NCBI RefSeq assembly: GCF_035920445.1
Contig: NZ_CP109162.1
Span: 1,736,001 to 1,800,000 of the forward strand
Source of the DNA: Nocardia sp. NBC_01730
GTDB taxonomy: Bacteria > Actinomycetota > Actinomycetes > Mycobacteriales > Mycobacteriaceae
DNA: 64,000 nucleotides
Direction: 5' to 3'
Part shown: positions 9,056 through 18,889 of the stretch, one piece after another
Position numbering within the stretch: the first letter of the stretch is position 1
Layout of the letters: each line of letters opens with the position of its first letter
Notes under the pieces: generated by a model
Told to the model about the DNA's origin: nothing
Databases searched by the model: none
The model's input: the letters and a program-made list of their open reading frames with translations, nothing else
Position numbers and translations under genes: made by a program

Positions 9056-11071
9056 ATGACATCGGCACCGGCCATCCGGGACGAACCTCAGCCGATCTTC
9101 CGTGACCGGCGTGAAGCCGGTCGTGTCCTCGCTGGCCTGTTGGAGCATTATCGCGGTGATCCGGACGTGGCCGTACTGGGGCTTGCCCGCGGCGGTGTGC
9201 CTGTCGCCTGGGAGGTGGCCGCCGCCCTCCGCGCGCCCCTGGACACACTCGTCGTGCGCAAACTCGGCGTCCCGGGCAATCCGGAGTTCGCGATCGGCGC
9301 GCTGGCCGGAGGCGGCCGAATCGTGCTGAACGACGACGTGATCCGGGGAATGCGTCTCACCGCGGAACAAGTGCGCAGCATCGCCCGCACCGAAGCGCGC
9401 GAATTGATACGCCGGGAGGCCGCCTACCGCGGTGGCCGCCCACCTCTGGATGTCGCGGGCCGCACCGTAATTCTCGTCGATGACGGATTGGCTACCGGCG
9501 CGAGCATGTTCGCCGCCGTCGATGCGATCGGCGCGGGCCAGCCGAAACGGATAGTGGTCGCCGTCCCAGCCGCCCCCGAATCCACGTGCCGTGAGTTCGA
9601 GGCGCTCGTCGACGAAATGGTGTGCGCGACCATGCCGTCACCGTTCCTCGCGGTCGGCAACTCGTTCTGGAATTTCGCCCAGGTGAGCGATGACCAGGTC
9701 CGGGAACTACTCGCGACCTCCACCGCCGACGCCCCCATCGCGGTGACCGACCCGGTCGAGATGCTGCGCGAGGTAGCGATCGAGGCGCCCGCGGGCGTAC
9801 CGCCCGAACACGTCCTGGAGGATTTCGTCGGCGATGCCCGGTTCGTGCTGATCGGCGAGAGTTCACACGGCACCGAGGAGTTCTACGCCGCGCGAGCCGC
9901 CATCACCCGCTGGCTGATCATGGAAAAGGGGTTCACCGCGGTGGCGGCCGAAGCGGATTGGCCCGACGCCCACCGCGTCGATCAATACGTCCGCGGCCTG
10001 GGCACCGACGAATCGGCCGCCTCCGCATTGCACAGTTTCGAACGGTTCCCCTCCTGGATGTGGCGCAATACCGTGGTCTGGGAGTTCATCTCGTGGCTGC
10101 GCCTGCACAACGACGAACAGCGCCGCGCGGGCGGCGCGCTCGCCGGGTTCTACGGGCTCGATCTCTACAGCATGCACCGCTCAATGCGGCAGGTGATCAC
10201 CTACCTGGAGACCGTGGACCCCGACGCGGCCGAACGAGCCAGACGACGCTACAGCTGTTTCGATCGCACCTCCGAAAACGACGGCCGAACCTACGGTTTC
10301 GCCGCGGCGTTCGGTGCCGGAGAGTCCTGCCAGGCCGAGGTGGTCGGTCAGCTCGTCGACCTGCACCGCAGCGCCGCCGAACATATCGACGTGCGTGACG
10401 GTGAGGCACACTTCGACGCACTGCGCAACGCCTGGACAGTCCGCGACGCCGAGGCGTACTACCGTGCCATGTTCGGCGACCGGGTGTCGTCATGGAATCT
10501 GCGTGACGAGCACATGGCCGACACCCTCGATGCTCTCGCGGCACACCTTGAACACCCCCGCGCTCCGGCAAGGATCGTCGTATGGGCGCACAACTCCCAC
10601 ATCGGAGACGCCCGCGCGACCGAAATGGCCGCCGACGGCCAGCTCTCACTCGGGCAGTTGGTGCGCGAACGACACGAAAAAGCCTGCCGCACCATCGGAT
10701 TCACCACCAGCCACGGCACGGTCACAGCGGCAAGCAGATGGGACGGTCCCGCCGAACACAAACCCGTGCGCATGTCCTTGCCCAGCAGCGCCGAGGAACT
10801 GCTGCACGACACCGGAATCCCCTCGTTCATGATCCGCACGGACCTACCTGGCGAAGCCGTCGACATCCTCCACAGTCCACGCCTCGAACGCGCCATCGGC
10901 GTCATCTACCAACCCAGCACAGAACGCCACAGCCACTACTTCCACACCCGCCTCGCCGACCGGTACGACGCCATCATCCACATCGACAACACCACCGCCC
11001 TCCAACCACTCGCCCCCGGTACACACTGGAAAACCGACGCCACTCCCGAGACATACCCCACCGGGCTCTGA
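9056..11071 (+). CDS. phosphoribosyltransferase–erythromycin esterase fusion (Rv2030c-like)
   Basis: The product has 671 residues. AAGAGGAGC precedes the ATG. The N-terminal 215 residues are a type I PRTase domain, with the PRPP loop [13 protein letters not shown] near residue 138. Residues about 255-660 are an erythromycin-esterase-type domain, with [34 protein letters not shown] and [10 protein letters not shown] holding its conserved His and Glu residues. This two-domain order is that of Mycobacterium tuberculosis Rv2030c, a DosR-regulon protein of unknown reaction. Both domains look complete here. Macrolide resistance should not be assumed from the family name. Confidence 0.9.
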   Translation: MTSAPAIRDEPQPIFRDRREAGRVLAGLLEHYRGDPDVAVLGLARGGVPVAWEVAAALRAPLDTLVVRKLGVPGNPEFAIGALAGGGRIVLNDDVIRGMRLTAEQVRSIARTEARELIRREAAYRGGRPPLDVAGRTVILVDDGLATGASMFAAVDAIGAGQPKRIVVAVPAAPESTCREFEALVDEMVCATMPSPFLAVGNSFWNFAQVSDDQVRELLATSTADAPIAVTDPVEMLREVAIEAPAGVPPEHVLEDFVGDARFVLIGESSHGTEEFYAARAAITRWLIMEKGFTAVAAEADWPDAHRVDQYVRGLGTDESAASALHSFERFPSWMWRNTVVWEFISWLRLHNDEQRRAGGALAGFYGLDLYSMHRSMRQVITYLETVDPDAAERARRRYSCFDRTSENDGRTYGFAAAFGAGESCQAEVVGQLVDLHRSAAEHIDVRDGEAHFDALRNAWTVRDAEAYYRAMFGDRVSSWNLRDEHMADTLDALAAHLEHPRAPARIVVWAHNSHIGDARATEMAADGQLSLGQLVRERHEKACRTIGFTTSHGTVTAASRWDGPAEHKPVRMSLPSSAEELLHDTGIPSFMIRTDLPGEAVDILHSPRLERAIGVIYQPSTERHSHYFHTRLADRYDAIIHIDNTTALQPLAPGTHWKTDATPETYPTGL

Positions 11072-11562
11072 GAGCCAAGCATAACCCCGCCGACGGAGGC
11101 AGACAGGACTGATCCATGACCGTAGGTGTTGTCCTGGTCGTCGCGCGCCGCGCCGACGGACTGGAAGACCGAATCGCGCGACACTCGCCCCGGAGCCGAG
11201 CTGGACCCTGGCGGATTGAAGACACAGGTTATGGGCCCGCGAATCCCACATGTCCCGGTCGACCCTGTCCTCATGGAACATGGACGTGATCCGGTCCAAT
11301 TCGACCTGTCCTGGCGTCTGGGGACATTCCGCGCTGCCGGAACCGGGCACCGGCGGCGCAATGCGCTCAGCGGTGGAAGACGACACCCTGGGCACAGCCG
11401 GAGCCACCCGGCCCGACCTGCGACAGAGGACTTTGGTCCTCACGCAGGATTGCCAACAGCCATCGCCACACCGATGTAGTTCGGTTCACGCTTGACTGTG
11501 CGCCGCTTAGCCAGGTCGAGCGCACCAACGCCTTGCCGCAGCGTCGCCAACGAGGAGCGATC
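11072..11562. other. 491-bp intergenic region with the fadD-type gene's control sequences
   Basis: No gene is recognised on either strand. The stretch contains the DosR-box-like palindrome at 11427-11440 and the ribosome-binding site GAGGAG at 11550-11555 for the following ligase. Confidence 0.4.
11427..11440 (+). promoter_or_regulatory. DosR-box-like palindrome upstream of the acyl-CoA ligase
   Basis: AGGACTTTGGTCCT matches 11 of 14 positions of the DosR core GGGACTWWAGTCCC and is itself nearly symmetrical (AGGAC/GTCCT arms). It lies about 120 bp before the ligase ATG, inside an island of DosR-regulon-type genes. The binding protein is not in the window, so the call is inferred. Confidence 0.45.
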
Positions 11563-13356
11563 ATGCACGAATTCGGATTGCCGGCTCTGTACCACGTCCC
11601 CCCCGACGCGAATCTCACCGACTTGATCGATCGCAACGCTGAACGGTATCCGGAGCTCACCGTGATCAGCCGCAAGGTCGATGGCCGTTGGCGTGATCTG
11701 ACCGCTGCCCAGTTCCGCACCGAGGTGTGGGCGACAGCGAAGGGACTGATCGCGAACGGCATTCAGGTCGGCGATCGGGTGGCCGTCATGTCCCGCACCC
11801 GCTACGAGTGGACGCTGCTGGACTTCGCGATCTGGTGTGCAGGCGCGGTCACGGTCCCGGTGTATGAAACCTCCTCCGCCGAACAAGTGCGGTGGATCGT
11901 CTCCGACTCCGGGGCGGTCGCCATCGTCACCGAGACCGACCACCACACGGCCGTGGTCGCCGGCCTGCGCGACCAACTGCCGAAACTGATGCACACCTGG
12001 CAGATCGACGCCGCCGCCATCGCGACCCTGACGGCGGACGGCGCACGGATCAGCGACACCGCTGTGGCCGATCGCCGGGCCGCCGTATCGGCCGATGCGC
12101 TGGCGACGATCGTGTACACCTCCGGCACCACCGGCCGACCGAAGGGCTGTCAGCTGACCCACGCTAACTTCCTTGCCGAGTTGGGCAACACCACCGCCCG
12201 GATGCCGACGCTGTTCCGCACCGGCAAGTCTTCGGTGCTGCTGTTCCTGCCGCTGGCGCACGTGCTCGGCCGGATCGCCGAGGTCGCGGCAGCGTTCGTC
12301 CCGGTCGACATCGCCTACGTCGGCGACGTCAAGAATGTCACCGCCGAGCTCGGAGCGTTCCGGCCGACGCTGATCCTGGGCGTCCCGCGTGTTTTCGAGA
12401 AGGTGTACAACACCGCCCGTGCGCAAGCCCAACTCACCGGTCGGGGCTGGATCTTCGATCTGGCGGCCACGACGGCCATCGCCTACAGTCGCGCCCGAGA
12501 CAGCGGCCGGATCCCGCTTCCGCTGCGGATCCGGCATGCACTGTTCGACCGCGTCGTCTACCGCCGTCTACGCGCCGCCCTGGGTGGCCGCGCCACGCAC
12601 GCCCTTTCCGGCGGCGCCCCGCTCGGCGAACGGCTCGGCCACTTCTACCGCGGGGTCGGATTCACCGTGCTGGAAGGCTACGGGCTAACCGAGACCTGCG
12701 CGGCCGCAACGTTCAATCCGAATGACCGGCCGAAGATCGGCACGGTCGGCCAGCCGCTACCCGGCTCCTCGATCCGCATCGACGACGACGGCGAAATCCT
12801 GCTACGAGGACCGAACGTGTTCACCGGATACTGGAACAACCCACCCGCCACCGCCGACGCATTCCGAGACGGCTGGTTCGCCACGGGAGACCTCGGCACG
12901 CTCGACCACGACGGATACCTCACCATCATCGGACGCAAGAAGGAAATCATCGTCACCGCAGCCGGCAAGAACGTCGCCCCCGCGGTGATCGAAGACCGCA
13001 TCCGTGCCCACGCCATCATCGGCGAAGTGATCGTCGTCGGCGACGGCAAGCCGTTCATCAGCTGCCTGGTGACCATCGATGACGAGCACTTCCCCACCTG
13101 GAAACAGCTCAATGGCAAACCCGCCGAAGCCAGCGTGGCCGATCTCGCCGCCGACCCTGATCTGCTCGCCGCGATCCAGGCCGCCATCGATGACGGCAAC
13201 CGAGCCGTCTCCCATGCTGAGGCCATCCGCAAATTCCACCTGCTGCGCGCCGACCTCACCGAGGCCAACGGATATGTCACCCCGTCGTTAAAGCTCAAAC
13301 GCAACATCGTGCTGCGTGACTTCGCCACGGAGGTCGGCGCAATGTACAGCGCGTGA
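11563..13356 (+). CDS. AMP-dependent long-chain fatty acyl-CoA ligase (FadD15-type)
   Basis: The product has 597 residues, the usual size. The ATG at 11563 has GAGGAG seven bases upstream. Motifs in order are the P-loop-like YTSGTTGRPKGC (about residue 184), GYGLTETCAA (about 372), WFATGDLG and GRKKEIIVTAAGKN (the hinge and C-terminal part, near 465). It activates a fatty acid with ATP and transfers it to CoA. The C-terminal insertion and the end resemble long-chain ligases of the FadD15 type. It is the last intact gene of the dormancy-type island and has its own upstream region with a DosR-like palindrome. Confidence 0.9.
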   Translation: MHEFGLPALYHVPPDANLTDLIDRNAERYPELTVISRKVDGRWRDLTAAQFRTEVWATAKGLIANGIQVGDRVAVMSRTRYEWTLLDFAIWCAGAVTVPVYETSSAEQVRWIVSDSGAVAIVTETDHHTAVVAGLRDQLPKLMHTWQIDAAAIATLTADGARISDTAVADRRAAVSADALATIVYTSGTTGRPKGCQLTHANFLAELGNTTARMPTLFRTGKSSVLLFLPLAHVLGRIAEVAAAFVPVDIAYVGDVKNVTAELGAFRPTLILGVPRVFEKVYNTARAQAQLTGRGWIFDLAATTAIAYSRARDSGRIPLPLRIRHALFDRVVYRRLRAALGGRATHALSGGAPLGERLGHFYRGVGFTVLEGYGLTETCAAATFNPNDRPKIGTVGQPLPGSSIRIDDDGEILLRGPNVFTGYWNNPPATADAFRDGWFATGDLGTLDHDGYLTIIGRKKEIIVTAAGKNVAPAVIEDRIRAHAIIGEVIVVGDGKPFISCLVTIDDEHFPTWKQLNGKPAEASVADLAADPDLLAAIQAAIDDGNRAVSHAEAIRKFHLLRADLTEANGYVTPSLKLKRNIVLRDFATEVGAMYSA

Positions 13357-13701
13357 GCGCAGATCGGCACCGGTTACCAGGCAATGGACCGTATTCCTCA
13401 CTTCGCCTTCGGTAGCACCCATAAAGATAGCCAACAAATTGCCAGACGGGCCGTCGACGGGGATGTCGGCGAGATGGACGCTGGCTTCCGCGCCACGTCC
13501 GGCGGTTCGGAATCCGCTGTGTCGGTCGAGATCCGTGGCGCGGTAGCCCGAGTGGGCTTAACAAGCCGACCTCATTAGGACACGAGCCTATGTGACTATC
13601 AGCGTCGCGCGCCAGAGCAGGCCACCCGCGGTGATCACATGCCCTGCCCCGCGGGCGAAAGGCCCGTACTCGCCCTTCCGCGCACCGAGCAAACTCGAAT
13701 T
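13357..13701. other. 345-bp gap before the Acg remnant
   Basis: No gene could be assigned. The minus strand around 13400-13540 reads somewhat protein-like (ASVHLADIPVDGPSGN), but family and ends are unknown. A short inverted repeat, CGGGC-GAAAG-GCCCG, lies at 13652-13666, about 35 bp before the Acg remnant. Confidence 0.35.
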
Positions 13702-13995
13702 ATGACCGCCGATAACGACACACCTCCCGTTTCGGTTCCCGATCACCCGACGACCCTTGCGGCGCTGCGGCTTGCTGCCTGGGCGCCGTCGGTGCACAAC
13801 TGAAGCATCCTGGACTGGTTGGAGACATCAACACCCAGCCCTGGCGCTGGGTGTTCGACGGTATGCGCTTGCGCCTGCACACCGATGCCGACCGGCTGCC
13901 GCCCTCGACCGACCCGTACGGCAGGGAGCTGGTGATCAGCTGCGGTGCCGTGCTGCACCACGTAAGGACGGTGTTCGCCGACCGCCACGTCGTTG
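13702..13995 (+). pseudogene. Acg-family flavin nitroreductase, N-terminal remnant
   Basis: From the ATG at 13702 the frame reads LAALRLAAWAPSVHN and then hits TGA. After about 30 foreign bases the sense resumes in another frame with NTQPWRWVFDGMRLRLHTD, DRLPPSTDPYGRELVISCGA and LHHVRTVFADR, and is lost after about 13990. This is the N-terminal third of the Acg/Rv3131 family, FMN-binding proteins of the DosR regulon. The gene is dead, but it adds to the DosR-like character of the island. Confidence 0.75.
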
Positions 13996-14340
13996 TGGCG
14001 GCCCGGGCCCCCGGACGACCACACGATCGTAGGTCCACCACATACAACATCGGCAGGGCACAGCACCGACCCAAACACACGCACTGATACCGCGGTTCAC
14101 CGAAAGCGCGGTGCGCCTAACCGCAGCGGCGGCCGTGACGCCAGCAATTCCGACGATGTGCCCAGTCCCCGGGGCGTCGAACCTTACGGCCATGACCACC
14201 ACCGCCGTTTCGGTGCATTTGCTCGCGTCATGCTGCAATCATCCGCGGGATAGCGGGGCAGCTACAGTAGCGAAAGTCCTTACCGAACTTTCCCTTTCGG
14301 TTCTTGCTGCCGGTCCCAGCTACGCTCGTTCTCCGCGCCC
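13996..14340. other. 345-bp stretch without recognisable content
   Basis: No gene, repeat or clear site is seen on either strand between the Acg remnant and the AbrB-like fragment. Confidence 0.35.
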
Positions 14341-14424
14341 ACCGCCACCGGTGGTGATGGCACGGTTCCCGGCACGCCGGGGCTGCCGCTGGGGAACGTC
14401 GAGCTACCACCGCAGCGATCGGCG

Positions 14425-14675
14425 GTGCACAGCATCCGCCCGGTCGACACCAACGGGCGCGTGGTCGACAAGGCCGTCCTGACGGCTTTGGATTGGCGGC
14501 CCGGTGACCTGCTGTCGTGGCGTGTCACCGGCGGGTTGATCGTGATCACTCGCCGCGGCTACGGCCGCCGCGGCGTCACCAAGCACGGGCACCTGGCCCT
14601 ACCGGCGCCGATGCGCCGCAGTGCGGGCATCCGTATTCGCGACCGGGTCCTGTTAGCCGCAGACCCCCAGCAGGC
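14425..14675 (+). pseudogene. AbrB/MazE-like DNA-binding protein, 3' truncated
   Basis: The frame is open from well upstream (PGTPGLPLGNVELPP), with a possible GTG at 14425. It shows two swapped-hairpin-like repeats: IRPVDTNGRVVDKAVLTALDWRPGD, and further on [30 protein letters not shown] (cited here only as landmarks spanning about 14430-14660). Proteins of this type occur beside recombinase genes in actinobacteria. After about 14675 the sense ends abruptly and the opposite strand takes over with a flavin monooxygenase fragment, so a deletion or rearrangement cut both genes at one point. Confidence 0.55.
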
Positions 14676-15025
14676 GCGAGGCCTGCCGAGAGCGCGTCCG
14701 AGTCCGAGGTCGACACGTCCTGGGTGGAATGCCTCCAAGGTTCCGAACTGTTCGGCGATCACGATGGGTGGGTGGTTGGGCAACATCACGCCGCCCGACC
14801 CCACGCGCATGCGCTGTGTCACCGAGGCAATGCGGTCGACCACGACCGCCGGCGCGGCGCTGGCCACGCCCCGCATCCCATGGTGCTCAGGCACCCAGTA
14901 TCGGTGATAGCCGAGGTCGTCGACCAGCTGTGCGAGGTTAACGCTGTTGCGCGGCGCCGTGTTCGCGCTCTCGCCCATATCGTCTGCCTCCTCGTCACGG
15001 TTCGGCCTGGTCGAGCAGTGTTACT
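14663..15025 (-). pseudogene. LLM-class (luciferase-like) flavin monooxygenase, N-terminal fragment
   Basis: On the minus strand the sequence reads [40 protein letters not shown] and [19 protein letters not shown], the typical first quarter of LLM-class oxidoreductases. The extreme N-terminus (LLDQAEP near 15015) is in another frame. Everything after residue 110 or so is missing because the fragment abuts the AbrB-like fragment near 14670. The protein cannot be functional. Confidence 0.7.
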
Positions 15026-15165
15026 CGTGCACGTCACACTGGGGGTGCGGAAGCACCCCGGGTTGTGGACCGGCGCCAGACCGGCCCCCCGGGGCTTTCT
15101 CTTCTACCCCCGCACGCCGTCTGATGACCGTAGGACGTCACGTGCGGGGAAGCTCTCAGCCAGCT

Positions 15166-15381
15166 CTACCTGTGGTTGTGCGTGTCATAGGCTGATGGGA
15201 TTGCTCCTCCCAGCATTCGTCGCCCGAGTTTCCATCTATTGGTCTGAGCACGCTCGATTGCCTGCTCCTCGAGGTGGCCGGCGTACTCCTCGGGGGTGTA
15301 GGAATGCCCGTCGGCGCCGACCATGTCCATGGAGCCATCGATTAGGGACTCCCTGCAGCCGATGAATTCGTCGTTCGCCAT
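15166..15381 (-). CDS. small hypothetical protein
   Basis: This 71-residue reading frame starts with the ATG at 15379-15381 (MANDEFIGCRESLIDGSMDM). It has a charged helical middle (YTPEEYAGHLEEQAIERAQ) and a basic end (RWKLGRRMLGG). Amino-acid composition is natural for a real small protein, but I do not recognise a family and no good ribosome-binding site is seen. It may be the end of a decayed larger gene. Confidence 0.4.
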   Translation of the reverse strand: MANDEFIGCRESLIDGSMDMVGADGHSYTPEEYAGHLEEQAIERAQTNRWKLGRRMLGGAIPSAYDTHNHR

Positions 15382-15786
15382 GGTCTGTTCCGTCGCCGTG
15401 CCGAAGATGTACGCCGTCGCGGTGAGGTATCGGAGGCAGCAGGGCCGTGGCCACCATGGATGTTGCTGACGAACCGAGCCTGGTCCAGCGAACGGAGAGT
15501 CACCGCGCAGCAAGAGAGTGTCTGCCCGGAGCGCACATCCGCCGCCGCCTGTTCTGGCGGTACTCACTTGTCTACGACAAGCCGGCCAGCGACGCTGTCG
15601 ATCTTCGAGGGACCGAAACGCACTAACATGCCGCATACCGCGTGGTTCGAAGCGGCCGAGCGGAGCAGGTCACTTGCGGTCACAACGGCAGGCCCGAGGA
15701 CATGGGTTCGTGCATCCTCCGCGTCACGGCACTTCGAGGTTCGTCATTTTCGGATGACCGTGCACGGGTTGTGGGAACCTAGCCTG

Positions 15787-17439
15787 ATGAACGTGCCGAC
15801 GGAGGCGTCCAAACGATTCGCGGATTCGAATTCCGTTGCACCGGTGGATATCCAGGTGAGTGAATCGGAGGCTCGAGGCGCTGAGGCCGCCATTTTGGCG
15901 CGTTTGTGGGGCGCTTTGACCCGTGAGCCCATTCCGGGGATCGGTCGCCGTCATCAGGTTGGTGGGATGATGCGGGTGCGACTCGACGACGGACGGTGGC
16001 TTCGCGGGCCGGCGGGGGCGGCTGCACCGCACGCGAAGGGGGTCGTAGGTCTCGCGGTGTTCGTGGGGGGAGAACGTATCATCCGCGCCTCTGACCTTCT
16101 GCGAGGGTTGCGATTACCCGTTCCACTGGACCGAATCGCGCGGTTGGCATCTGAATTGGAGAACAGTGCAGCCAACCTGGCGTCCGCGCGGGCAGTTTCA
16201 AGGGCCTCACCGCATTGCGGGGGCGCGCTGTCGTGGGTGTCTGCACGGCGTGCTGCCGATCCCGGGTTCGACGGCTCCGCGTATCTGGAACAGACTGTGG
16301 TGGAGGGCCATCCGACTCACCCGTGTTGTCGTAGCCGAAGCGGATTCTCTGCCTCGGAGGTACGTGCGTACGCCCCGGAGCACCGTCCGATCGTCGATCT
16401 GGTCGTGGTCGAAGTCCCCGCGCCGCGTTGGCACACGGTGGGTGAGTGGCCCCGCCACCTCCGTGCAGGCGATCGGATTCTGGTGCCCTTGCACCCGTGG
16501 CAGGTCGCCCGGCTCGATCTCACCGGTTGCGGGCTGCGTGCTCGTGCCGTCAGCATGCCCGCACGGCCGCTGATGTCGGTGCGCACGCTCGCGCCAATTG
16601 GCGGCGAGCTCCATGTCAAGACAGCGCTCACCGCCCAATTGACCAGTGCCATAAGGAATATCACCGCCGAGAACGTCCACAACGGGCCGACCCTGAGCCG
16701 GTGGTTGTCACGCCTGGATCTGCCCGGGATGACAGTGCTCGCCGAGCCCGCCGCGGGCGCATTGCGATCGGATGCCGGACTCAGTGCGGATATCGCTGTG
16801 CTGTTGCGACGGCCGCCGCGCACCGGGCCGGGCGAGCTGGCTATCCCGGTCGGCGCGCTCGCGGCGGTCGATCCGCGCACCGGTATGCCCGTGCTGGCCG
16901 AAGCGCTCACCCTCGGATACGCCGACAACCCCACCGCGGCAGCACAATTTGTCACTACGGTGGCAGCCCTGGCCGCTCGTTGCCTCGGGGCGGTGCTCGC
17001 CCGCTACGGCATCGCGCTGGAAGCACACGGCCAGAACCTACTGGTCGTACTTCGGGACGGACGGCCCGTGCGCCTTATCTACCGCGATCTCGGCGGCATC
17101 CGGGTCGATACGGCAGTGGCCGCCCGCAGCGGCGTACCCCGGACGCAGGGGTCCGTGCGATCTTCCGATCCGGACGAAACGCGTGCGACGTTGCTGTCAG
17201 CGTTCGTCAGCGGCACACTGGCCACACTCATCACAGCCTGCGAGGACTGCGGGTTCGCATCGGATCGGCTGTGGGCCGCAGCAGCCGAGGTGCTGCGCAA
17301 CACCTGGCCCGCAGGCCCAGAACACCAGGTGCTTTTCGCCGACAGGCTCCCGACGAAGGCGACCACAGCCATGCGACTGGCAGCGGACCCGGACGAATTC
17401 CTGTGGTGCAGCGTACGGAACCCGCTCGCGGATATATGA
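15787..17439 (+). CDS. IucA/IucC-family (NIS) siderophore synthetase
   Basis: The product has 550 residues. I chose the ATG at 15787 because the in-frame part before it (from 15628) looks non-coding. Family signatures are present in order: EGHPTHPCCRSRSGFS near residue 172 (ATP site), PLHPWQ near 235, TSAIRNIT near 285, and EAHGQNLL and RDLGGIR near 411-432; the FhuF-like C-terminal part follows. These enzymes adenylate a carboxylate such as citrate and couple it to an amine or alcohol without a peptide synthetase. The stop overlaps the next gene's start (ATGA), so the two are translated together. No second synthetase or exporter is seen nearby. Confidence 0.85.
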   Translation: MNVPTEASKRFADSNSVAPVDIQVSESEARGAEAAILARLWGALTREPIPGIGRRHQVGGMMRVRLDDGRWLRGPAGAAAPHAKGVVGLAVFVGGERIIRASDLLRGLRLPVPLDRIARLASELENSAANLASARAVSRASPHCGGALSWVSARRAADPGFDGSAYLEQTVVEGHPTHPCCRSRSGFSASEVRAYAPEHRPIVDLVVVEVPAPRWHTVGEWPRHLRAGDRILVPLHPWQVARLDLTGCGLRARAVSMPARPLMSVRTLAPIGGELHVKTALTAQLTSAIRNITAENVHNGPTLSRWLSRLDLPGMTVLAEPAAGALRSDAGLSADIAVLLRRPPRTGPGELAIPVGALAAVDPRTGMPVLAEALTLGYADNPTAAAQFVTTVAALAARCLGAVLARYGIALEAHGQNLLVVLRDGRPVRLIYRDLGGIRVDTAVAARSGVPRTQGSVRSSDPDETRATLLSAFVSGTLATLITACEDCGFASDRLWAAAAEVLRNTWPAGPEHQVLFADRLPTKATTAMRLAADPDEFLWCSVRNPLADI

Positions 17440-18599
17440 GCACTCTTCCATCCTGCGTCGTGCGGGCACTGCGCTCACTTGACCGCCCGGTGTGTGCGTA
17501 TGTCTATGACACCGCACGGCTGCGGCACCGGGTCGCCGAGATCCGTGCCGCCCTGCCTTCCGGTGCAGAGCTGTACTACGCCGTCAAGGCCAACAGTCAC
17601 CCGGCCGTGCTCGAGACGCTGGCGCCGGTGACCGACGGCATGGACATCGCTTCCGGGGGTGAAATTCGCAAGGCCGCTGCAGCTGGGGCCCATCGGCTGG
17701 TGTTCTCCGGTCCTGGAAAGACCGATGCCGAACTCGCCGCCGCGGTCGCGGCCGGGGCGACGATAAACGTCGAGAGCCGACTCGAACTGCTGCGCCTCGC
17801 CGAACGAACGAACCCGAACACCGGGGACCCGGTACCGATCACGCTGCGGGTCAATCGCGCCGGCCCACCACCACTCGGCACTCATCACATGACCGGCGCC
17901 CCTACGGCTTTCGGGATCGATGAGGAGTTGCTGCCGCAGGTGGTTTCCACCGTGCGGCAACTGCCCGGCATCCGACTCATCGGATTCCATCTGCATGCGG
18001 TCAGCAACAACCTCGACGCCGCAGCGCACGCGGAATTCGTCGCCGCGGCGCTGGATTGGTCGAACGCAACTGCCACCCGCCTCGGAATCGATCTGGGGGT
18101 GGTGAACGTCGGCGGCGGCATGGGTATCGACTATCCCGGCGGCGCCGACCTGGACCTTTCCGAGTTCGCCGCCCGGGTGCCACCGTTGCCACCCGGTATC
18201 CGTGTGCTGTTCGAGCTCGGACGCATGATCGCCGCCGATGCGGGCTGGTATGCCGCCGAGGTACTCGACCTCAAACGCACCCACGGTCACTGGTACGCGA
18301 TACTGCGCGGCGGAACACACCATTTCCGGCTCCCCGCAGCCTGGGGATACAGCCATCCGTTCACTGTGCTTCCGGTCCAGGAGTGGTCGTACCCATTCGC
18401 CAGGCCGGGTGTCATCGACGACATCATCACCGTCGCGGGCGAATTGTGCACGCCCAGAGACATTCTGGCTCGCGACGCCTACGTTCGCCGACTGCGAGTG
18501 GGTGACATTCTCGTCTTTCCGCGCGCAGGCGCGTACGCCTGGGAGATCTCGCACCACGACTTCCTCAGCCATGATCAGCCGGACATGATCGTGTTCTAG
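17436..18599 (+). CDS. PLP-dependent (fold-III) decarboxylase of the siderophore module
   Basis: The product has 387 residues. The ATG overlaps the synthetase stop. It belongs to the ornithine/diaminopimelate decarboxylase fold: the PLP lysine is in YYAVKANSHP (Lys51), the glycine loop is VGGGMGIDYP (about residue 226) and the active-site cysteine motif is GELCTPRD (about 335). Close functional parallels are SbnH and AcsE-type enzymes, which decarboxylate an amino-acid substrate or a citryl-amino acid intermediate in NIS siderophore pathways. Coupling to the synthetase is strongly supported by the overlap. The exact substrate cannot be read from the sequence. Confidence 0.88.
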   Translation: MSTLPSCVVRALRSLDRPVCAYVYDTARLRHRVAEIRAALPSGAELYYAVKANSHPAVLETLAPVTDGMDIASGGEIRKAAAAGAHRLVFSGPGKTDAELAAAVAAGATINVESRLELLRLAERTNPNTGDPVPITLRVNRAGPPPLGTHHMTGAPTAFGIDEELLPQVVSTVRQLPGIRLIGFHLHAVSNNLDAAAHAEFVAAALDWSNATATRLGIDLGVVNVGGGMGIDYPGGADLDLSEFAARVPPLPPGIRVLFELGRMIAADAGWYAAEVLDLKRTHGHWYAILRGGTHHFRLPAAWGYSHPFTVLPVQEWSYPFARPGVIDDIITVAGELCTPRDILARDAYVRRLRVGDILVFPRAGAYAWEISHHDFLSHDQPDMIVF

Positions 18600-18889
18600 T
18601 GTCCCGCACCAGACGGCAGGCCAGCCCGCAGTCTGCAGGATGGGCTCACCATCTCGACCATCCACACATCGAGGAGTGGTGCGAAGCCGCCGAACGCGAA
18701 GCGCACCATCGCATCAATGACGAACTGACAACCGAACAGCGACGCCGCGAACACCTCACCCCACCCCAAGCAGCCGCCGAACAACAACTCCGCCAACAAC
18801 TCACCAGCCCCGACGACCAGTCCATAGACTACACCCCCGATCCATTCGAGCCCATCGAGCCGCACCGCGACAACGATCTCGGGCTGTGA
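18599..18889 (+). CDS. small charged hypothetical protein
   Basis: This 96-residue frame has a GTG that shares its first base with the decarboxylase stop. It is rich in Glu, Gln, Arg and His (HIEEWCEAAEREAHHRINDE; EQQLRQQLTS) and mostly helical in appearance, with no membrane segment or signal peptide. The tight coupling suggests it could be a third member of the siderophore operon, but I know of no family, and the frame may be fortuitous. Confidence 0.4.
   Translation: MSRTRRQASPQSAGWAHHLDHPHIEEWCEAAEREAHHRINDELTTEQRRREHLTPPQAAAEQQLRQQLTSPDDQSIDYTPDPFEPIEPHRDNDLGL

Noticed and set aside
15030..15115. GC-rich fold-back region resembling a tRNA or terminator
   Set aside because: No anticodon arm or CCA-type acceptor stem could be fitted, and there is no T-run after the hairpin.
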